NCBI GenBank assembly: GCA_025531455.1
Contig: JAMYHL010000006.1
Location: forward strand, 434,001 to 498,000
DNA length: 64,000 nt
Direction: 5' to 3'
DNA from: Apiotrichum sp. Y4204
Taxonomy: Eukaryota > Basidiomycota > Tremellomycetes > Trichosporonales > Trichosporonaceae
The translations under genes were made by a program, and so were the position numbers. The number at the start of each line of letters is the position of its first letter. Position 1 is the stretch's first letter. This document shows, piece by piece, positions 59,501-64,000 of the stretch. The notes below the pieces were generated by a model. That model had not been told where the DNA came from. It saw only the letters and a list, made by a program, of their open reading frames with translations, and ran no database searches.

Positions 59501-61225
59501 AGGCGGGAGGACCTTCGAGGTGGTGTCAAATCCTGTATGTTCCCAGACTGTGTTGATGGACCAGGCTCATCATTCTGAGCTCTGTCGGTGTGTTCCCCTT
59601 GCTGATCGTCCGGGGCTGAGGTACGCGCGCTCCGAGCGGAGGACACCTTCCTCCGACCCATCCCGCTCGTCTTCTGCGGCAGTGGCAATGCCGCTTCTCC
59701 CGGTATCCACCGCCCGACATTATCCTTGTACCGGTCCCACGGCTCGCGCATCCCCTCATCGGGCGGGAGGACGAGGTGCACGCCAAAGCGCGCGAGCACG
59801 TCCTGCGTGAGCGGCACAATCCGCGCACTGCCGTACCGCCGCTTGCGCTTTTTCGTGATCGCGAGCGGGATCGAGTTTGGGTTCGCGGCCGGGGTAACTT
59901 CGAGAGCGTGCTGATGCGTTGCGTCCGCTGCACCTGCGCAAGCCGTAGATGGGCCAGCATGCCCGCACCATGGATGTTGGCGGGCGCGCTTGTGGGTCTG
60001 CGGATCGTAGTCTGAGTCCGAGGCCGAGGCGTGCTCGAAATCAGAGGGTAAGTCCGTGAGAGGCGACGTCGCGGCGGAGACATCAATTGGTTCGGGCTCG
60101 GGAGTCGGTATCGCCGCTGGCGCCTCAGTCTCGGGCTCGATGGCGAGCTTGGCCTTCGCCGCCCTCTTGGCAGCTCTCTTCGCCTTGTTCCTCGCCACCT
60201 TTGCTTCCTTCTTCCGTAGCCGTCCCTTTGCGGCAGTAACAGCCTCCATCGCGGTGGTCTTTGGACTGCTCGCCGTCGACATCGATCTGGACTTCGCCTT
60301 GGTCTTCTTCGTCTTCCTTGGATCACCTGCGGGTTCCGATTTTGAGGCGGCCGAGTCCCCGTTCCCCACCGGCACAGCAGACCCATTCTCGAGACGAGGC
60401 ACGCGCCCGCGCCGCACAGGCCGCACCCTACCGCCGCCAACGGGCTGGCGCGCCACGAGCTCAGCGGCCGCCTGGACCGCCGCGAGCTCCGCGGGTCTTT
60501 CTTGAAGGAGCATCTCGGCCCGCGCACGCAGTCTCGTAGAGTCGCTGCGCCGCCGGCAGTGTTTGGCGCAGTAGAGGAGGTATGCTACCCGGACGCGGTA
60601 AAGCCTGCTTGCTCGTGAGGGGGGGACGGCGAGGAGAGAGTGGAAGTCTGCGTCGAGGGCGGCCTGATGTCAGAGTGGATGAAATAAAAGAGATTGGAAA
60701 GTGGACTCGTCTCACTGCTCGCTGGGCCCCTGTTCGCCGCTCGCTACGCGCTAGCCACGTCGCCTGTGGACGGTCTGATGCGCTCGCGATGAGCTCCAAC
60801 ATAGGGATGGGCTGACAATCCTCAAACCTCAAGGCCTCAGGCCGGAGAGAAGAAGAGTCTGGCGGAGCACGAGCAACGCGTCGAAACAGCACCGCGGCAG
60901 CGCGTCTGATTTGAGACGTGACCACCAGATCGGCGCGACCCCTGCCCAAATCGACCGGCGATCCGGCGATCCGCACAGCCCAGAGTGGAGCATACTCCTG
61001 ATCGACCTGATCCCTTGCCCTTGAGCCTCGAGAACGTCGATCCCACTAATCCATACTCACCTCGACGGCATCCCCCTCCCCCAACGCCGCCTCGAGCGCG
61101 TCCGCGCCGATTTCCACGACGCCGTCCTCGCCCTCATCGGTGGGTAGGGAGACAAGCGCAAACGTCCTCTCCAAAGCGGGGCTCACGAACCGCGCGGCCA
61201 TGCACGGATGTGGGTGGGGCTGCAT
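56540..61225 (-). CDS. Large AlkB-like Fe(II)/2-oxoglutarate dioxygenase with Cys-rich zinc-binding segment
   Basis: Twelve exons (61225-61061, 61006-60716, 60663-59248, 59213-59104, 59071-59027, 58994-58797, 58764-57698, 57664-57415, 57378-57121, 57076-56964, 56892-56756, 56641-56540) give 1383 aa with consistent phases. Early regions are basic and disordered (Lys/Arg runs near residues 210-250). A mid-module reads TRQELCEALPYYRAYQSGMY, GFPAPRDIWAAAGRVIISHG and CQYVVLGWYWVSAAWFEAE. Two CxxC clusters follow (VCASCETK..C..SCAAFW; WVCNACGRANC..CLGCGVQLC). The C-terminus is AlkB-like: MSWHDDGETGLGPVVAALSLG, HGDVVIMAG and LPSGLRVAATARVI. It is likely nuclear. Demethylation or hydroxylation of nucleic acid or protein is possible; the substrate is unknown. 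The join of exon 1 to 2 is less certain (acceptor 60997 or 61006). Confidence 0.75.
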
Positions 61226-61273
61226 ATCGTTAACAGAAGGGGGTGGGCACGGTGAAGAGAGCTGTCTTGCGTT

Positions 61274-61300
61274 AGTCGCGAGTCGCGAGTCGCGAGTCGC
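61274..61300. repeat. AGTCGCG heptamer, about four tandem copies
   Basis: Tandem AGTCGCG units lie 49-75 bp upstream of the AlkB-like start codon. Each junction forms TCGCGA. It could be a regulatory array or simple repeat. Confidence 0.75.
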
Positions 61301-62013
61301 CCGCCCCGCCCAATTCGGCTCCCGTATCTCTCTGTACCTGCGCGACAGAGTGTGGCGCGCGACGAGACGAAGGGTCTGGAGCACTCGGGTGCAGCAGTCC
61401 CAAGCTTCGAGGATGGTGAGTGGTTTCGAGAGTGTGGACGCCGAGAATGGCGTCAGCGGGGCTCGGCGGGGCTTATCGCATATCGCCGGCTTGTTCCCAC
61501 CACAGAGAGGAATTGATTGCCGGACTGGGAGGCGGTTTCGATGGGACATGGTAACACGGGCGTGGTTGTCACCGCCCCATGCTAAGATCTCGGAATCTGG
61601 TCGTCAGCTCGACGCTTCGGCGCGTACCCTGCCCGCCGTGGGTCATAGCCGAGAGCTTTGCTCTGAGTGCGCCGCATTGAGCCCATTGCGTTGTGGCACT
61701 TGACGCAGTTATGCAGTCTGGACTCTTCATGAGCGATTCCTCGGCGATCCCTCCACAGGGTGCGTCTTTCGATGACTCTGCGTTCCTTAGTCGCGCCACT
61801 GTCATTGAAGGAGAGTCAGTCGGAGACAAGTACTGCGGTCTTTGGCGTTCCCTCGGCCTACTTCTGCTCGTGCACTCACTGACACTGCTTCAATCACTTA
61901 AACCGCACATAAAAGAGGGCCCCCCCAGGACCCACAGACCGTAACGCACCACCTCCGCCACAGCCCACTAGCTCAACTTCACATATTCTTCGCCTCCTCC
62001 CCATCCCCAACCT

Positions 62014-62193
62014 ATGCTCTGTGGTAGTGCGGTACTGCAGAGTAGGCCACGGATCGGACTGTGTCACCACTTGCCCCGGGACAAAGTTCGATTCGGGAGA
62101 GCTCTCCGGCCCTGGGCAAAGTCGGTCACCGCAATGACTGGCTGGGGGCGGATCTCTTTTGTTGCGTCGCCGACCAAGTCACTGTTAAGGTGA
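62014..62193 (+). CDS. Candidate small ORF (59 aa) behind TATA-like and C/T-rich elements
   Basis: The frame begins MLCGSAVLQSRPRIGLCHHL. It is listed because ATAAAAG lies about 100 bp upstream and a C/T-rich stretch ends just before the ATG, the same layout as the small gene at 17071-17927. Codon use and composition give no further support and no family is recognised. Confidence 0.2.
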   Translation: MLCGSAVLQSRPRIGLCHHLPRDKVRFGRALRPWAKSVTAMTGWGRISFVASPTKSLLR

Positions 62194-62788
62194 ATGAGCA
62201 TGGCGGTGTGCATTGTGATCGCTATGAGGATGGGCGTGATGATTTTCAGCTCGTACGATCTGCATACACAGCGCGCTGAATGTGCTTCGATGCACGCTTG
62301 GCTGGTCAGCAAGCACCTTTGATGCGACTCATGGAAATAACTCCCCGAGCTCCGAGTGGCAAATCAAGTTTCTCGGGATAGCCTCCTCTAGCTGATACTC
62401 GTGCAACGCGTGAGTCAGCAATACATGCGGGATGCAGACATGGTAAACAGCACGAAGCTTAAGCTCATTGCACGAGTTGGAGTAATGCGCACCGTGCAGG
62501 GCGTGCACAGAGCTAGAGGCATCCGCACCATCACCACAACCATTGCACAAGACCGAACTAGCAGTAAAGAATCGTGTGACAAGGGAGACCTGGGGCTCCG
62601 CTGCGCCGGCCCTCTCCTCGAACACCCAACTCTCCCACGATGACACGATGACGAGGATACAGGTAACACGACAAGACAGCCTCCACACGAGCACACGGAC
62701 CAACCTCCTGGCCAGCGCTCAACACTCTCATCATCAACATTGACGCTCGCAGCTCCGTTTTCTTCTTCGCACCCATTCACAGCTCGCA

Positions 62789-64000
62789 ATGGCAGACGAC
62801 GGCCAGCTTCCCACACCGCTTACGCCCGCGGGCTCTGGCCCCGGGCCCGCGACTCCCGAGGCCTCGAGCTCGACGCACGCCGCCTTCCCCAGCATCGTCG
62901 ATCTAATGGCATCAAGCGGCGAGCAGAGCCAGCAGAGCCAGCAAGGGCAGCAGAGCCAGCAAAGTCAACAGAGCCAGCAGGGCCAACAGAGCCAGGGAGA
63001 GGGAAGCTCGAAAATGAAGTTTCTCCTGCCGACAACTCCCGAGCAGCTCTTCTCGATGATTGAGTCTCCGGCTGCGCGTGACATGTCCACGGTCGTGGCC
63101 ACCCTGGAGCAGTTGGCGGGCGGGCCGATCGCGCCGCCCTTGAGCGCGGCGCTTGCCAACGCGCGCCCCCCGGCACCAGCTCCGCTTCTCGCTCTCCCCG
63201 GCCTCGACATCCAGACCCTCCCCGACGAGAGACTGCGTGCTGGGACGCTTGGATTTGTCTATGTTTTGTGAGTGTGTGACTGGATGCCGCTGACGTCAGG
63301 ACGACCCGCCTCAATGCCCGCGCTGATGTGCGCCCCGCCCATGTGCTCGAGGACGCAGCCAGCTTTTGCGCAGTGGCAGAGCCGCTGCAGCTGGCCGTCA
63401 TACCCTCCCGAGGTCAGTTGCTTTGTCCATTATGATCAACTGGCGTGCTGACATGCAGTGACCGAGTTTGCCTGGAGCTTCCTTCGCGCGGCGCAGCAGG
63501 CTGGACGTGTGAGTGAAATCAACCATGAGTCACGTCTTGGGTCATTTGGAATGGCATTGCAGAGTGACCATAAGGGACTAATCACTGATCCCAGGTCGAC
63601 TTGACACTTGCACCCCTCGAGGCGCTGCTGCACGCCACCTCGCAGCCGTCCTTCTTCAACCCCGTGCATGCCGTCTTCCTCGAGGCGTGTCTCTACGCCG
63701 GCGCGTATCAGGCCGGTGCGAGGTCGCTTACCCAGGTCTACGTTAATGCTGGCGAGGTAAGCTGTCCGCTTGCTCCCAGCTGACATCAGGGAATCACTTA
63801 CATTGACGTCCTGGCGTATCACCACCATGCGGGCACCATCCTCGCCATGCTGGAGCAGTATGAGCGGGCCACGGAGATGTTCTTATTCGTATGTCTGCGC
63901 TCCTTCACCTACAACATGAGCGCGACGAGGCCACAACACTGACGCCAGGCGGCTGCCATGCCGACGTCGAGTCTCTCCGCCATTCAGATCCAGTGTGCCA
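62789..64000 (+). CDS. CSN3: COP9 signalosome subunit 3 (5' part, cut by window end)
   Basis: Exons 62789-63267, 63300-63412, 63459-63508, 63595-63756, 63790-63888 and 63949 to beyond 64000. A Gln/Ser repeat (residues 47-69) precedes the ordered region. The family features are clear near the end: YIDVLAYHHHAGTILAMLEQ, then YERATEMFLF, spliced to AAAMPTSSLSAIQIQCA, where CSN3 has its conserved helical repeat before the PCI domain. The PCI domain itself is outside the window. Known role: subunit of the signalosome that removes NEDD8 from cullins. Introns are 32-86 nt. The start ATG has the context GCAATGGC and follows a C/T-rich leader. Confidence 0.85.
62927..62995 (+). repeat. Ser-Gln-Gln coding repeat in CSN3
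   Basis: Imperfect nine-base repeats (AGC CAG CAG with GGG/AAA variants) encode a run of SQQ/GQQ units, residues 47-69. Prone to length variation. Confidence 0.8.

Larger units (their letters stand above)
61226..62788. promoter_or_regulatory. Divergent region AlkB-like / CSN3
   Basis: A 1.56-kb spacer between divergent starts, long for this window. It holds the AGTCGCG array near the AlkB-like gene. In its centre an ATAAAAG (61911-61917) is followed by a C/T-rich stretch and an ATG at 62014 opening 59 codons (separate entry). Confidence 0.4.

Noticed and set aside
1..64000. CRISPR arrays, rRNA genes, intact transposons or viral genes
   Set aside because: No regularly spaced repeats, rRNA sequence, reverse transcriptase, transposase, integrase or capsid motifs were seen in any frame.

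Overview
This is a window of fungal nuclear DNA. Genes are intron-rich on both strands, GC content is high, and most introns are only 32-60 nt, with GTRNGT-type donors and a CTGAC/CTAAC branch site a few bases before the AG. Protein families (dual hybrid histidine kinase, GH5, SGNH hydrolase, CSN3, APC5) and intron style fit a basidiomycete yeast of the Tremellomycetes. Trichosporonales is a guess from gene style, not a measured placement. No virus, plasmid, CRISPR array or intact transposon is visible.

Layout: 1-160 holds the 5' end of a lysine/alanine-rich protein gene (minus). A tRNA-Val(CAC) with a 5-nt intron lies at 667-745. From 1.2 to 8.5 kb there are two divergent pairs: GH5 hydrolase (minus)/GT8 glycosyltransferase (plus), and ROK1-like helicase (minus)/NTH1-type DNA glycosylase (plus). 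A 4.2-kb gene-free stretch precedes a Zn2Cys6 transcription factor (12680-15525). A small Cys/Tyr-rich protein gene lies at 17071-17927 (minus), followed by 6.2 kb with no recognisable gene. From 24.1 to 32.9 kb lie RNR2 (minus), mitochondrial IF-2 (plus) and a membrane-anchored SGNH hydrolase (plus). From 33.0 to 46.6 kb lie APC5 (minus), a Tgl2-like lipase (plus), an M50B-like membrane protease (minus) and a 1854-aa dual histidine kinase (minus). From 50.8 kb on there is a Whi5/Nrm1-like protein (minus), a 1383-aa AlkB-like dioxygenase (minus) and the 5' part of CSN3 (plus, cut by the window end).

The genes are housekeeping or regulatory and unrelated to each other: no biosynthetic cluster or operon-like unit is evident. 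Themes are DNA and nucleotide metabolism (NTH1, RNR2, AlkB-like), ribosome and translation (ROK1, IF-2, tRNA), cell cycle and ubiquitin control (APC5, Whi5/Nrm1-like, CSN3) and surface carbohydrate or lipid metabolism (GH5, GT8, SGNH, lipase).

The most striking observation is in the M50B-like gene. The only splice model found that keeps frame and restores the conserved segment uses three consecutive micro-exons of 2, 2 and 5 nt. The same gene carries an apparent one-base frameshift. Other points of note are an apparently dead first kinase module in the dual histidine kinase, the large zinc-cysteine/AlkB-like protein, extremely short introns (some a multiple of three and stop-free), and a TATA-driven small protein gene with no recognised family.
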